64,000 bases of DNA from positions 80,673 through 144,672 of the forward strand of contig PXRT01000004.1 in the NCBI GenBank assembly GCA_003020925.1. Reading direction: 5' to 3'. Source of the stretch: Halobacteriales archaeon QS_6_64_34. GTDB taxonomy: Archaea; Halobacteriota; Halobacteria; Halobacteriales; Haloarculaceae. Within the stretch, counting starts at the first letter, position 1; every line of letters starts with the position of its first letter. The notes beneath the pieces were generated by a model that did not search any database, was not told the origin of the DNA, and saw only the letters and a program-made list of their open reading frames with translations. Both the position numbers and the translations under genes were made by a program. Below are positions 27,724-37,244 of this stretch, in pieces.

Positions 27724-27785
27724 CTGGGACACCACGTCGGGTTTTCATTTTTATACGAACATCGTAGTCCGAGAGTACCCCAGTA

Positions 27786-28958
27786 ATGGATATAGAAGCC
27801 AGAATCAAGCGACGGCAGCGACACGACGGAGAGCCAAGCTTGGTTCAGGACTACGAAACGCTGTCGCCGGTGACTCACATCAACGAGCCGGCCGACAGGG
27901 GGCCGCTGCTCGAGCGGTTGCTCGACCATCTGGACCCCGTTTTGGACGGGAAGCTACCCGCCAACGCGTATCTATACGGCCAGAGCGGGGTCGGCAAGAG
28001 CGCCGTGGTGACGGCCCTTTTCAGACAGCTGAACAAGCTACCGACCGAGACCCGGACGGTCATCCACACGACGACGCGGGCACAGTCGCTGACCTCGCCG
28101 ACGTTCGTCTATCTGGATACCAGACAGACGACGAGCGAGTTCGCCTTTTATCATGCGGTGCTCGATGCACTCGTCGATGAATCGGTGCCCGAACACGGTA
28201 TCGGCACGGATACGTTGCGGGCGCGCCTCCACGACGAACTGGACGGCTCGCGAACGGGCGTCGTCGTCGCCGTCGACCACGTCGGCGAGCCACGGAGCAC
28301 CGCCGAGAGCGACTTAGTCGAGCTGTTGGCGGGGTTGCCAAGCAACGTGAGCTGGCTGGCGATAGGTCGTAAACGGCCCACAGAGGCGGAACTAGCCGAG
28401 TACACTGCCGAATCGATACGGGTCGACCCGTACCAACAGCAGATGCTGGTCGACGTGTTGATGACGCGGGCCTCTATCGGGCTCTCCCAGCAGGCCATCG
28501 AACATGACCTCGCAAACGAGATAACCACGTGGGCAAACGGGAACGCACACGACGCGCTGGCCGCCCTGTTTATCGCGACACACCACGCCGAAACGGCTGG
28601 GCGGGTGGAGCTGACACGGGCGGACGTCAAGACGGCCATCGAGGAAATCCCGATTCCCTCTGTCTCGCTGGGAGTCGTTCTCGCACTGCCGGCGAATCGC
28701 CAGGCGGTGTTGCGCGAACTCGTCGACCTGAACGAGGAGGAGCGCTCCTCGGTCACGGCGACTACCGCAGCTATCGGCGGCTCCGAATCAGTCGACCTCT
28801 CGCCCGGGACGGTCAAACGGTTCCTCTACGAGATGGCGGAAGCCGGCGTCGTCGAGCGGGTCCAGGCGGCGACCCAGGGCGGGCAAGGCCGACCGCCAAG
28901 TCGGGTCGAGCCGCGATTCCCGCCGACGGTGTTCCGGCGGCTCTATGACCTCCGTTAG
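27786..28958 (+). CDS. Cdc6/Orc1-like AAA+ ATPase
   Basis: The protein has 390 aa. Walker A GQSGVGKSA (about residues 65-73), a Walker B-like VVVAVDHVGEP (Asp-His rather than Asp-Glu), and a C-terminal winged-helix region (SPGTVKRFLYEMAEAGVVERV). The overall layout matches haloarchaeal Orc1/Cdc6 paralogs, but the N-terminal part is short. I found no origin-recognition-box repeats beside it, so it may be an Orc paralog without an adjacent origin or a regulatory ATPase. It overlaps the convergent glucokinase gene by 4 bp. Confidence 0.75.
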   Translation: MDIEARIKRRQRHDGEPSLVQDYETLSPVTHINEPADRGPLLERLLDHLDPVLDGKLPANAYLYGQSGVGKSAVVTALFRQLNKLPTETRTVIHTTTRAQSLTSPTFVYLDTRQTTSEFAFYHAVLDALVDESVPEHGIGTDTLRARLHDELDGSRTGVVVAVDHVGEPRSTAESDLVELLAGLPSNVSWLAIGRKRPTEAELAEYTAESIRVDPYQQQMLVDVLMTRASIGLSQQAIEHDLANEITTWANGNAHDALAALFIATHHAETAGRVELTRADVKTAIEEIPIPSVSLGVVLALPANRQAVLRELVDLNEEERSSVTATTAAIGGSESVDLSPGTVKRFLYEMAEAGVVERVQAATQGGQGRPPSRVEPRFPPTVFRRLYDLR

Positions 28959-29920
28959 CGGGAGGCGTCCCCGGTCCCACCGGTCAACGCGGAGGCCAGC
29001 GCTCCGCGCACGACGACGTCGTCACCGTGTGACGTCAGCTGGATATCGGGGATGTTGGCCATCACCATGTCGTCGAGGCGCTCCCGGATGGGGTCCATAA
29101 TCTGGTCGGGGTTGTTGATAGCGACGCCACCGCCGATGGAAACGACTAGCGGAGCAAAGGAGTGAACCATATTGGCGACGCCGATGGCGTTCCAGTGTGA
29201 TATCTGGTCCAAGACGTGGGTCGCAAACTCGTCCTCGCCGGCGTACTCGAAGACGTCGGCTGCGGTAAACCCCTCCGTGTCGATGGGGAGTGCGGTCTCG
29301 ACCGGGTCCTCCCGGTGGAGCCGAGTCGCATAGCGAGGGATGTTATCGCCGGAACAGTACGCCTCCCAGTGGCCGTCGTGGCCACAGCCACAGGTCATGA
29401 ATCCGTGTGGGTCGATGGTGAGGTGGCCGACTTCGCCGGCGTTGCCGTCCCAGCCCCGGAGGACGTTCCCGTCGACGGCGACGCCGGCGCCGATGCCCGA
29501 CGAGATAGTGAGATACACCATATCGTCGGGGTTGCGGTCGGCGTAGTAGCGCTCGCCGATGAGCCCAGCGTTGGCGTCGTTGTGGAGGTAGACGCGGTCG
29601 GTGTCGAAGAGGTTCTGTACGGGCCCGACAAGGGGGATGCGGTCGATAGAGTTCGGGAGGTTCGCCGGGTTCTCGACCGCCCCCTCGGCCAGGTCCAGCG
29701 GGCCAAAAGAGCCAATACCGGCTGCAATTATCTCCGACGGCGGGACGTCTGCGGCCTCGCACGCCCCCCGAAGGGCGTCGAGGACGGCTTCGGTCACGTC
29801 GATACCAGTCGGGCCGCGCGGGGTGTCGGACTTGTAGGAGGCGATGAGCGCCCCATCAGCGTCACCGACGACGGCCCTGATATGTGTCGCTCCAAGGTCG
29901 ACCCCAGCGTATGCGCCCAT
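28955..29920 (-). CDS. glk: ROK-family glucokinase
   Basis: The protein has 321 aa. Phosphate loop GVDLGATHIRAVVGD at the N-terminus, sugar-binding NDANAG (catalytic Asp), GNAGEVGHLTI and the ROK zinc/signature region CGCGHDGHWEAYCSG. It phosphorylates glucose, or another hexose, with ATP; it would act on glucose released by the two GH13 enzymes. It lies 53 bp after pyruvate kinase on the same strand, so co-transcription is possible. Confidence 0.9.
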   Translation of the reverse strand: MGAYAGVDLGATHIRAVVGDADGALIASYKSDTPRGPTGIDVTEAVLDALRGACEAADVPPSEIIAAGIGSFGPLDLAEGAVENPANLPNSIDRIPLVGPVQNLFDTDRVYLHNDANAGLIGERYYADRNPDDMVYLTISSGIGAGVAVDGNVLRGWDGNAGEVGHLTIDPHGFMTCGCGHDGHWEAYCSGDNIPRYATRLHREDPVETALPIDTEGFTAADVFEYAGEDEFATHVLDQISHWNAIGVANMVHSFAPLVVSIGGGVAINNPDQIMDPIRERLDDMVMANIPDIQLTSHGDDVVVRGALASALTGGTGDASR

Positions 29921-29972
29921 TTGCTCAGATGGTGGCTCTTTGAGTACTTAATTGCACAGATTCACGGCAGCG

Positions 29973-31730
29973 TTACCGCTCGGGCAACTGCTCCCGGTCG
30001 GCGACCTCCCGGTAGACGACGCCGCGCTCTGCGTCCAGTGTCAGAATATCGCCGTCGTCGATGTGGTCGGGTAACGTGACGTCTGCGACCATCGGAATCG
30101 ACAGCTCGCGGGCGACGATGGCAGCGTAGCTCGTGAGGCCCTCGTGGGCATCGACGATGCCGCTGATGTGGCCGGTCTTACCCGTGAACTCCCCATCGAA
30201 GGCGTCGGGGACGGCGAGAATCGCTCCGTCCGGCGCCCCGGAAATGTCGCCGTCTTCTACCTGATAGACGGGACCGGTTGCAAGTCCCTCGACGACCGAG
30301 CGGCCGCTGGCCACCGTCTCGGCGGCGACGTGGACTTTCAGCGTGTTCGCGGTGTTCATCCCCTCGAGTTCCGTCATCATCCCCGAGAGGACGACCATGA
30401 TGTCGCCGCCCTCCGCTGCGTCCGTATCGAGCGCAGCCTGGGCGGCGCTCTGGATGACGGCGTCGGCGCCGTCTTGGGCGTACTCAGTCGTGACCGGGAT
30501 GATGCCCCACGAGAGCGCGAGTTTGCGACGGACGCGCTCGCTGGGCGTAGATGCGACGATGGGAATCGACGGCCGGTACTTCGCGGCCTTGAGCGCCGTG
30601 TAGCCTGATTCGGAGGCCGCGACGACGGTATCGGCGCCGATGTCACGCGCAAGGAAGCGGGCCGAACGGGCCAGGGCGTCGGTCCGCGTCTTGCCGGCGT
30701 CGGGAACGCGCTGTTCACGTGACTCGGCGTACTCTTTGCTGCTCTCGACGTCACGAACGATGCGGTCCATCGTCTCGACGACGCGGGTGGGGTGGTTTCC
30801 GATGGCCGTCTCCCCGGAGAGCATGACGGCGTCGGTGCCATCGAGGACGGCGTTGGCCACGTCGGAGGCCTCCGCACGGGTCGGCCGTCGGGAGTGAATC
30901 ATCGAGTCCAGCATCTCAGTCGCGGTGATGACGGGGACGCCGGCCTGATGACACTTCCGGATGATGCGTTTCTGGATGATGGGAACGTCTTCGAGTGGCG
31001 TCTCGACGCCGAGGTCGCCCCGGGCGACCATGATACCGTAGGCGGCATCGATGATGCTGTCGATGTTCTCGATGGCACCCGCTCGCTCTATCTTGGCGAT
31101 GATGGGGATATCGACGCCTTGCTGCTCCAGGGCCTCGTTTATTTCGTAGATAGCGTCGCCGTCCCGGACGAACGACGACGCCACGAAGTCGGGCTCTTTC
31201 TCTGCGGCGACTTCGATTTCCTGCCGGTCGTTCTCCGTGATAGTCGCCAGGTCTAAGTCGACGCCGGGAACGTTAACGCCCTTCCGGGCACCTAGCTCGC
31301 CGCCATTTTCCACGTGGGCAATAACAGCGTCGCCGTCGATGCGCTCGACAGTAGTCTCGATGCGGCCGTCGTCGAGCAACACGCGGTCGCCGGGTTTCGC
31401 ACTGGTTATCGACTGCGAGAGACCGACCGCTGTGGGAGTGGCATCGTCACCGACGACGAAGCGGACCGTCGACCCGGCCTCGAGCCGAATGGGCTCATCG
31501 ATAGGCGCGGTCCGGACTTCCGGGCCGGGCATATCGAGCATCGAAGCGACCGGCGTGTCGACCCGCTCGTCGACCGCCTTGATTCGGTCAATCATCGTGC
31601 GGCGGTGCTCGGGCGAGCCGTGGCTCGCGTTGAGCCGGGCGACGGACATCCCGGCCTCCGCCAAGGACTCTATCTGCTCGACAGACTCACTGGCCGGCCC
31701 GAGTGTACAGACGATTTTCGCGCTACGCAT
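29973..31730 (-). CDS. pyk: Pyruvate kinase with C-terminal PEP-utiliser swivelling domain
   Basis: The protein has 585 aa. N-terminal barrel with KIVCTLGPAS, ARLNASHG, the catalytic IIAKIERAGAIEN (Lys) and GIMVARGDLGVE, then TATEMLDSMIHSRRPTRAEA. The allosteric C-domain includes VVAASESGYTALKAAKYRPS. About 100 extra C-terminal residues form a phosphohistidine-type swivelling domain like that of PEP synthase or PPDK, but the usual T-S-H-A motif reads TSYAAIVAREL, so the phosphorylatable His is Tyr (about residue 535). It makes pyruvate and ATP from PEP and ADP. Start ATG 31730. Confidence 0.95.
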   Translation of the reverse strand: MRSAKIVCTLGPASESVEQIESLAEAGMSVARLNASHGSPEHRRTMIDRIKAVDERVDTPVASMLDMPGPEVRTAPIDEPIRLEAGSTVRFVVGDDATPTAVGLSQSITSAKPGDRVLLDDGRIETTVERIDGDAVIAHVENGGELGARKGVNVPGVDLDLATITENDRQEIEVAAEKEPDFVASSFVRDGDAIYEINEALEQQGVDIPIIAKIERAGAIENIDSIIDAAYGIMVARGDLGVETPLEDVPIIQKRIIRKCHQAGVPVITATEMLDSMIHSRRPTRAEASDVANAVLDGTDAVMLSGETAIGNHPTRVVETMDRIVRDVESSKEYAESREQRVPDAGKTRTDALARSARFLARDIGADTVVAASESGYTALKAAKYRPSIPIVASTPSERVRRKLALSWGIIPVTTEYAQDGADAVIQSAAQAALDTDAAEGGDIMVVLSGMMTELEGMNTANTLKVHVAAETVASGRSVVEGLATGPVYQVEDGDISGAPDGAILAVPDAFDGEFTGKTGHISGIVDAHEGLTSYAAIVARELSIPMVADVTLPDHIDDGDILTLDAERGVVYREVADREQLPER

Positions 31731-31785
31731 TGGACCGTCCCTCTGCGAAACGAGATTGCTGCACTATCGGTAATTGAATCATACT

Positions 31786-31804
31786 CCCCCGTACTGAGCG
31801 GGGG
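31786..31804 (-). terminator. GC hairpin between kdgK and pyk
   Basis: CCCCCG, a 7-nt loop, and CGGGGG form a perfect 6-bp stem 45 bp after the kdgK stop and upstream of pyk. It could end kdgK transcription or affect the pyk leader. Confidence 0.45.
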
Positions 31805-31848
31805 AATAAGAAGCTTATCAGACACTGCAGTTTCCGCGAGGGGGTGGG

Positions 31849-32808
31849 TCACCGCGACAGGGACTCCGTCGTCCCGCCGAGAACTTCGCGGACTTCCTCG
31901 GGGGTGACAGTCGCCACGTCACCGGGGACCGACCGTTTGAGTGCGGCCGTCGCGGCGCCCCAGGCCAGTGCTTCCGGGACCGGGTCGCCATCGAGATACT
32001 GCGAGAGAAAGCCACCGACAAAGGAGTCACCGGTGCCGATGGGGTAGGCGTCGGCGGCCTCGTAGGTGGGCTGGGTGTAGACCGTGTCGTCTTCCAGTGC
32101 CAGTACACCCTCGTCGCCACGAGTGACGATGACGACCTCGAATCCGTGCGTCTCGTCAAGCTCCCGAGCGATAGCCTCGGCATCACCCGCTTCGTCGAGG
32201 ACGACCCGGGCGTCGCGTTCGGCGACGACCAGTACGTCGATATGCGGGCACAGGTCGACGAGGACGTCTTTGGCTTCCGGAGGCGTCCAGAGGCTGGAGC
32301 GAAAGTTCACGTCGAAACTCCGCAACGTCCCGGCCGTCCCCGCACGCTGGAGCAACTCGGCCGTCGTCGTTGCCAGCGTCTCCGAGAGTGCGGGCGTGAT
32401 TCCCGTCGTGTGAAAACAGTCCGCTGCCGCCAGAACCGACGTCGACAGCTCGTCGGTCGTCGCCGTCGTCACGCTCGCGTGTGCGCGGTCATATATTACG
32501 TCACTTCCACGCGGTGGCCGCCCCTGTTCCAGATAGTACGTCCCCTGGCGTCGCGCTGGCGAGTCGTCCCAGACAACGTCCACCGAGAGACCGTGACTCC
32601 GGAGTTCGCCGGCGACTTTCCGGCCAACGGGCGAGTTCGGGAGCTTCGACAGCCAGGCGCAGTCGAGTCCGAGCCGCTGGGCGGCGACAGCGACGTTGGA
32701 CTCGGCGCCGGCGACGTCGACATCGTACTGGTCTGTGGTTTCGAGACGCTCCTCGTCGGGCGGTGAGAGACGGAGCATCGTCTCGCCGAACGTAACCAGG
32801 TCAGTCAT
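31849..32808 (-). CDS. kdgK: 2-keto-3-deoxygluconate kinase (PfkB family)
   Basis: The protein has 319 aa from ATG 32808; the much longer frame to 33330 runs antisense-like through the ureohydrolase gene and is rejected. PfkB features are LVTFGETMLRLSP, AGAESNVAVAAQRLG, LRSFDVNFRSSLW, VTRGDEGVLAL, and the catalytic loop PIGTGDSFVGGFL (Asp base). It phosphorylates KDG to KDPG in the haloarchaeal semi-phosphorylative Entner-Doudoroff pathway, linking the dehydratase at 10816-12066 to lower glycolysis. It shares strand and region with pyk and glk. Confidence 0.88.
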   Translation of the reverse strand: MTDLVTFGETMLRLSPPDEERLETTDQYDVDVAGAESNVAVAAQRLGLDCAWLSKLPNSPVGRKVAGELRSHGLSVDVVWDDSPARRQGTYYLEQGRPPRGSDVIYDRAHASVTTATTDELSTSVLAAADCFHTTGITPALSETLATTTAELLQRAGTAGTLRSFDVNFRSSLWTPPEAKDVLVDLCPHIDVLVVAERDARVVLDEAGDAEAIARELDETHGFEVVIVTRGDEGVLALEDDTVYTQPTYEAADAYPIGTGDSFVGGFLSQYLDGDPVPEALAWGAATAALKRSVPGDVATVTPEEVREVLGGTTESLSR

Positions 32809-32888
32809 ATCCCCTCGTCGTCGCCGTGTGGATATAAAACCAGTCAATATGACCGGGCACGGTAGTACCGTAGAACGCCGGCGAGCAA

Positions 32889-33998
32889 TCAGTCGTCGGC
32901 CGGCGTCTCGGCGGAGTCGGTCGGTCCGAGGGGCTCTTTCGGTTTGATTGGCTCGCCGGATTCGAGGCCCTGTTCGGCGAGGGCCATGCTCCCCATGACC
33001 TCGATGATGAGTCGGTTGGCGAAGCCGCTGGTGATACCGCCGTTGTACGAGGAGGTGTCGCTGACGTCGTACTGCGGGGCAACCTCCACCACGTCGAAGC
33101 CGAAGTGCTCGGGGTCGAGCGCCTTGACGACCTCCCGGACCATGTAGATGGCCTCCCGGGGGATGAGGCCACCTGGCTCGGGCTCGCCGGTACCGGGGCA
33201 GTACGCCGGCTCCATCACGTCCACGTCGAACGAGACCCAGACGGCGTCGGTCCCGTCCGTGGCCCGCTGGACGGCGTCGGCGACGATGTCGTCTAGGTCC
33301 ATCCCGCCGACCTCCATGGCGGTGTACCACTTCATGCCGGCGTCACGCATGTCCTCGTAGGTGTCAGGCCCGGGCCAGAACCCGCGAGGCCCGATAAGCG
33401 TGTAGTTCTCGCCGTCCATGATGCCCTCGTCGTAGACGCGCTTGACCCACGCGCCGTGGTCGTACTCGAAGCCGGTGAGGCCGTCCTCGCCGGTGTCGGC
33501 GTGGCAGTCGAAGTGGATGAGGCCGATGTCCTCGTAGCCGTTGGCCTCCGCCCAGCCCTTGATATCGGGATGGCTGATGGAGTGGTCTCCCCCGATGACG
33601 ATGGGCGTCGCCTGTTCGCTTATCTCGTAGACCGCGTCTTCGATGTTGCGCTGACTCTGGCGCGTGTCACCGGGCGATACCTGTGCGTCGCCGGTGTCGA
33701 CCACGCTGAAGTTGTCAAAGGGGTCGACCCCCGTCTCGATGTTGAAATGCTCGTAGGGCGGCGAGGGGACCGTCGACGCCGCGCGCACTGCTCGGGGGCC
33801 GTAGCGTGTTCCCGGACGGATGGTCGTCGCGGTGTCCAGTGGCGCGCCGAGAATGCCGATATCGACGTCTTCCGCCGCGAGTTCGTCGCGGTCGGCCTCC
33901 GGGAGTTTGAGGAATGTGGGGATGCCGCTGAAGATAGGTTCGTTCGCTGCTTTGTGCTTCTCGCCGTAGATGTCTTCGCCGTTGCGTTCGTCGGTCAT
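32889..33998 (-). CDS. Ureohydrolase-family enzyme (agmatinase/guanidinase-like)
   Basis: The protein has 369 aa. The metal motifs of the arginase/agmatinase fold are complete: GGDHSI (about 142), HFDCHADTG (about 167) and SFDVDVMEP (about 255). An N-terminal extension of about 45 residues and a loop containing GPRGFWPGPDTYEDM distinguish it from classical SpeB. Products of the family always include urea; candidate substrates are agmatine, guanidinobutyrate or guanidine. The nearby Na+ symporter, nickel permease and urease operon suggest that urea is the point of the reaction. Some guanidinases of this fold need nickel, which is interesting next to a nickel permease, but the substrate is unproven. 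Confidence 0.85.
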   Translation of the reverse strand: MTDERNGEDIYGEKHKAANEPIFSGIPTFLKLPEADRDELAAEDVDIGILGAPLDTATTIRPGTRYGPRAVRAASTVPSPPYEHFNIETGVDPFDNFSVVDTGDAQVSPGDTRQSQRNIEDAVYEISEQATPIVIGGDHSISHPDIKGWAEANGYEDIGLIHFDCHADTGEDGLTGFEYDHGAWVKRVYDEGIMDGENYTLIGPRGFWPGPDTYEDMRDAGMKWYTAMEVGGMDLDDIVADAVQRATDGTDAVWVSFDVDVMEPAYCPGTGEPEPGGLIPREAIYMVREVVKALDPEHFGFDVVEVAPQYDVSDTSSYNGGITSGFANRLIIEVMGSMALAEQGLESGEPIKPKEPLGPTDSAETPADD

Positions 33999-34157
33999 GT
34001 ATACGTTGTGTTTTTATCGCATCGGGGAGCGGTCTCCCCCAGTTATTACGACATAACTGGATGGTCGAGTAATACTGAAAAGCGTTCCTTCGGATGTATA
34101 ATAGCCACTCAGATGACCATGTGTAGACATGTACCGTTCGAGTCTCCTTTAGGTATC

Positions 34158-35189
34158 CTAGGACTGGTCATTGCCGGTGACCAGCGTCGGGTCGTCTCGA
34201 AACGCCAGGTGGGTCGCGACCGAGAGGCTGTCGCGGGCGTGTCTGGCGCTCCGTTCGAGCAGGACGACCGTTCGCTGGAGGGCCAACAGCGGTTCGGGAC
34301 GTTCGGCGGCGAGATGGTCGTTCATCGTCACGACGTGCTCGTCGACCATGTCGAGGGCACTGCGTGCGTCTTCGGTCGCGTCGTAGTCCGGGGTCGTCAC
34401 GGCCGCCCGGGTAGCGCTTGCCGCGTCGTCAAGCGCGTCGCCCAACTCGGAGAGTTTCCGGGCGGTCGTCTCGTCGAGTGGCTCGCTCTCACACTCCGTG
34501 GCGATATCGGCAATCTCGACGGCGGTGTCGGCCATCAACACCACGTCCTGTGCGACCGACCGGTAGCCAATTAGCGGGAACCCGGTCTCCAGTCCGACCG
34601 TCTGGTTGAGCCGGGGGTTGCGGTAGGTGGCAAAGACCAGCCGGAGGAACAGGTAGAACAGCTTCTCGACCTGGTCGTTCCGGTCAGTGACCTGTGCTGC
34701 GGCCGCCGGGTCGCCGTCGACGAACGCCTGCAGGACGTCACCGCGAATAGTTGCTTCCGTGCGACTGAGCCGCCCGAGCAGCGTCGGGAGATTGAAATCC
34801 CCGGGCGCGACCGAACAGCGGACAGTGACCGTCTTCTCGGCTTGCTCTACGACGCCGAGGCCCATCAACCGCCGCTCGGCGGCGAGAACGGCGTTGCGCT
34901 GGTCGAGAGAGAGCGGCGTCGTCGCCTCGATGCGGATGAGCTGTCGACCCAGGACGTACTGCGTGACGATGGCCCGCTCTAAGGCGTCGCCGCCCAGCGC
35001 GTCCGCGTCGATGGTCGCCTCGATGTCCTCGATTGTCGGCTGCTGTGGGACGACCAGCAGCGACCCGCCGTTCTCGTCGCGCTGAATGATGAGTTCGTCG
35101 CCCTTCTCGATGTCGTGGTGGCGGGCCCACTCGGCCGGGACGGTGACCGCGAGGGTCGACGAACCGAGTTGCTGGACCTTCCGTTTCAT
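34158..35189 (-). CDS. PhoU-domain protein with AbrB-type N-terminal DNA-binding domain
   Basis: The protein has 343 aa from ATG 35189; an upstream ATG at 35237 would add 16 residues (MEVYRGYRTVTADPVR), but MKRKVQQLGSSTLAVTVPAE is the usual family start. Residues 1-50 form a SpoVT/AbrB swapped-hairpin domain, followed by two PhoU-like helical bundles. Archaeal proteins of this type are phosphate-signalling or transcriptional regulators. It lies divergent from the symporter gene and may control it. Confidence 0.85.
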   Translation of the reverse strand: MKRKVQQLGSSTLAVTVPAEWARHHDIEKGDELIIQRDENGGSLLVVPQQPTIEDIEATIDADALGGDALERAIVTQYVLGRQLIRIEATTPLSLDQRNAVLAAERRLMGLGVVEQAEKTVTVRCSVAPGDFNLPTLLGRLSRTEATIRGDVLQAFVDGDPAAAAQVTDRNDQVEKLFYLFLRLVFATYRNPRLNQTVGLETGFPLIGYRSVAQDVVLMADTAVEIADIATECESEPLDETTARKLSELGDALDDAASATRAAVTTPDYDATEDARSALDMVDEHVVTMNDHLAAERPEPLLALQRTVVLLERSARHARDSLSVATHLAFRDDPTLVTGNDQS

Positions 35190-35599
35190 TCGAACCGGGT
35201 CGGCAGTCACTGTTCGATACCCCCGATAGACTTCCATATATCCATCAATCGCACTGTATACCGCCAGAACGGCCAGCTGTTTGTGCCTTTGGTTGGAAGA
35301 AAATATACGAGCACGTATATAAATAAACGGGCGCGAGCGTCGAGAGTGGTTAAATTATTAAAATACTGTTAGGGGACTGGTACTGCATGTGTATCCACGA
35401 ATGGACACCTACGGTGGATGCGCGTTATGAGTGAACACCACTCTGTAAACAATATCTTGAAAAACCCTTTGTGTGATGACTAATTCGGAATCCATATGCG
35501 AGATTCGTGTATGAGACCGACCCCGCCTCGGGGGAAAACTGTCGAATCGTTCGATGATACCAACTATTCCAAGCCGCTCGTCAACCGAGGTGATGGCCG
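35190..35599. promoter_or_regulatory. Divergent region between PhoU-type regulator and symporter
   Basis: No gene is seen. The region is AT-rich near 35290-35370, and TATATAAATAAA at about 35316-35328 could serve the regulator or an upstream RNA. A hairpin CCCCGCCTCGGGG lies at 35522-35534, about 65 bp before the symporter start. I see no recognisable riboswitch. Confidence 0.3.
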
Positions 35600-37159
35600 G
35601 TGAGTGTCATCATCTACAGCATCGCCGCCACGGTTGTGACGATGATGGCCATCGGGTTCTACGTCGCCAAGAAGGTCAACGGCGACAGCATCAACTACAT
35701 CGTCGCCGGCCGTGGGCTCATCCTCCCGCTTGCCGCGGCGACGCTGATGGCACAGTCCCTCGACTCCAACGCGACGCTCGGTAACACCGACCTCACAGCG
35801 AGTTTCGGCTTCTGGGCCGGCGCGTCGCTGCCCATCGGGCTGGCATTGTGTCTGTTCATCACCGGCCTCTTCTTTGCGAAGCCGATGAACCGGCTGAATC
35901 TCACGACGCTGCCGGACTTCTTCCGCAGGAAGTACGGCCGAACCGTCGAAATCGTCGCCAGTTTCATCATGTCTGTCGCGTATGCGTTCCTGCTGGCGGG
36001 GAATCTGGTCGCCGGCGGCTTCCTCTTCGAAATTTTCGTCGGGACGAGCTTCCAGGTCGGCGTGTTGATAATCGCCGCGCTGGTGCTCGCATACACCGTC
36101 GCCGGCGGCCTATTCGCGGTCGCGTACACCGACGTGATACAGGCCGGCATCGCCTTCCTTGGCTCCATGGCGCTGATTATCTTCGTCGCGATGAACTACG
36201 GGTTCACGATTCCGGAGGGCATGGGGCCGACGAACCTCGGACAGCTCACTGACCCGAGCCAGGGAGCGTACATCAACCTCGCGACCATCGTCGCGCTCGG
36301 GCTCGGTGACATCGTGGCCATCGACTTCATGGAGCGGGTGTTCGCGGCCAAGGACCCCGAGACCGCCCAGAAAGCCTGCTTCATCGGAGGTATCGGCACG
36401 CTCGTCATCGGCATCCCGTTCTCGGTCGTCGCGCTGTCGGCGAACTCCATTCTCGCCGAACTCGGCGTCGAGGCCGGAAACCAGGCCGTGTTGTACGCGC
36501 TGTTGCAAAACGCCGTGCCCCCGTGGCTCGCCGCGCTCGTACTGGCCGGTATCGTCGCCGCATCGTTCTCGACGAGCGACGGGGCGATACTTGGCACCTC
36601 GGCGGTCATGGCCCGGAACGTCATCGGCATCCGTGTCGACGAGGACGATAGCGGTCCGGCTACCGCCGCCGACGGCGGCGAGGAGACGGGTATCTTCGGC
36701 ACCGAGAGCGACAAGCTGCTCACCGTCACGCGGCTGATGTCCATCCCGATAACCCTGCTTGGCGTGTTCTTCGCGCTACGGGTGTCCGCGACCGGGATGT
36801 TGCTCGTGCTGGCGTTTGACATCATGCTCGCCGGCGCGCTCGTCCCGCTGGTGATGGGGCTGTACTGGTCCGATATCTCGACCACGCCGGCGGCGCTCAC
36901 CTCGATGATTGCCGGCTCCGGGACGCGACTCGTGCTCTTCATGCTGGTGCCGACGACCTACGGCATCGAGAACACGCTCCTGTACATTCAAAACGATATC
37001 TTCACCACGGCCTTCGACGGGCTCCCGACGTTCATCGCCGCCGCGGTGAGCCTCGTGACCTTCCTCGGAGCCGCCTACCTCACCAAGGACGACTACCCGA
37101 TTCACAGCCTCGAGAAACACGAGAGCCCGAACATCGTGGCCGGGGGCGAAGAGGACTGA
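35600..37159 (+). CDS. Sodium/solute symporter (SSS family)
   Basis: The protein has 519 aa with a GTG start at 35600. It has about 13 membrane spans, YIVAGRGLILPLAAATLMA near the N-terminus (typical SSS first helix), GNLVAGGFLFEIFVG, and DVIQAGIAFLGSMALI. The family imports proline, pantothenate, urea, sugars and others with Na+. Given the ureohydrolase and urease nearby, a nitrogen compound is a reasonable guess, but no substrate-specific motif is evident. A charged cytoplasmic loop (DEDDSGPATAADGGEE) is a halophile-type insertion. Confidence 0.9.
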   Translation: MSVIIYSIAATVVTMMAIGFYVAKKVNGDSINYIVAGRGLILPLAAATLMAQSLDSNATLGNTDLTASFGFWAGASLPIGLALCLFITGLFFAKPMNRLNLTTLPDFFRRKYGRTVEIVASFIMSVAYAFLLAGNLVAGGFLFEIFVGTSFQVGVLIIAALVLAYTVAGGLFAVAYTDVIQAGIAFLGSMALIIFVAMNYGFTIPEGMGPTNLGQLTDPSQGAYINLATIVALGLGDIVAIDFMERVFAAKDPETAQKACFIGGIGTLVIGIPFSVVALSANSILAELGVEAGNQAVLYALLQNAVPPWLAALVLAGIVAASFSTSDGAILGTSAVMARNVIGIRVDEDDSGPATAADGGEETGIFGTESDKLLTVTRLMSIPITLLGVFFALRVSATGMLLVLAFDIMLAGALVPLVMGLYWSDISTTPAALTSMIAGSGTRLVLFMLVPTTYGIENTLLYIQNDIFTTAFDGLPTFIAAAVSLVTFLGAAYLTKDDYPIHSLEKHESPNIVAGGEED

Positions 37160-37244
37160 TAGTGTAGCGGCGGCTGGCGATATGCGGGCGCTGACATCCG
37201 GTCCCGGGTGGCGGCCCGCTGGTCGGCTGTCTGTTCCCCCACGC

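Noticed and set aside
27724..27785. Replication origin next to the Cdc6-like gene
   Set aside because: The upstream gap is only 62 bp and I find no origin-recognition-box inverted repeats in it or nearby.
35520..35600. Riboswitch (for example guanidine) before the symporter
   Set aside because: Only a single short hairpin CCCCGCCTCGGGG is present; no known aptamer core is recognisable.
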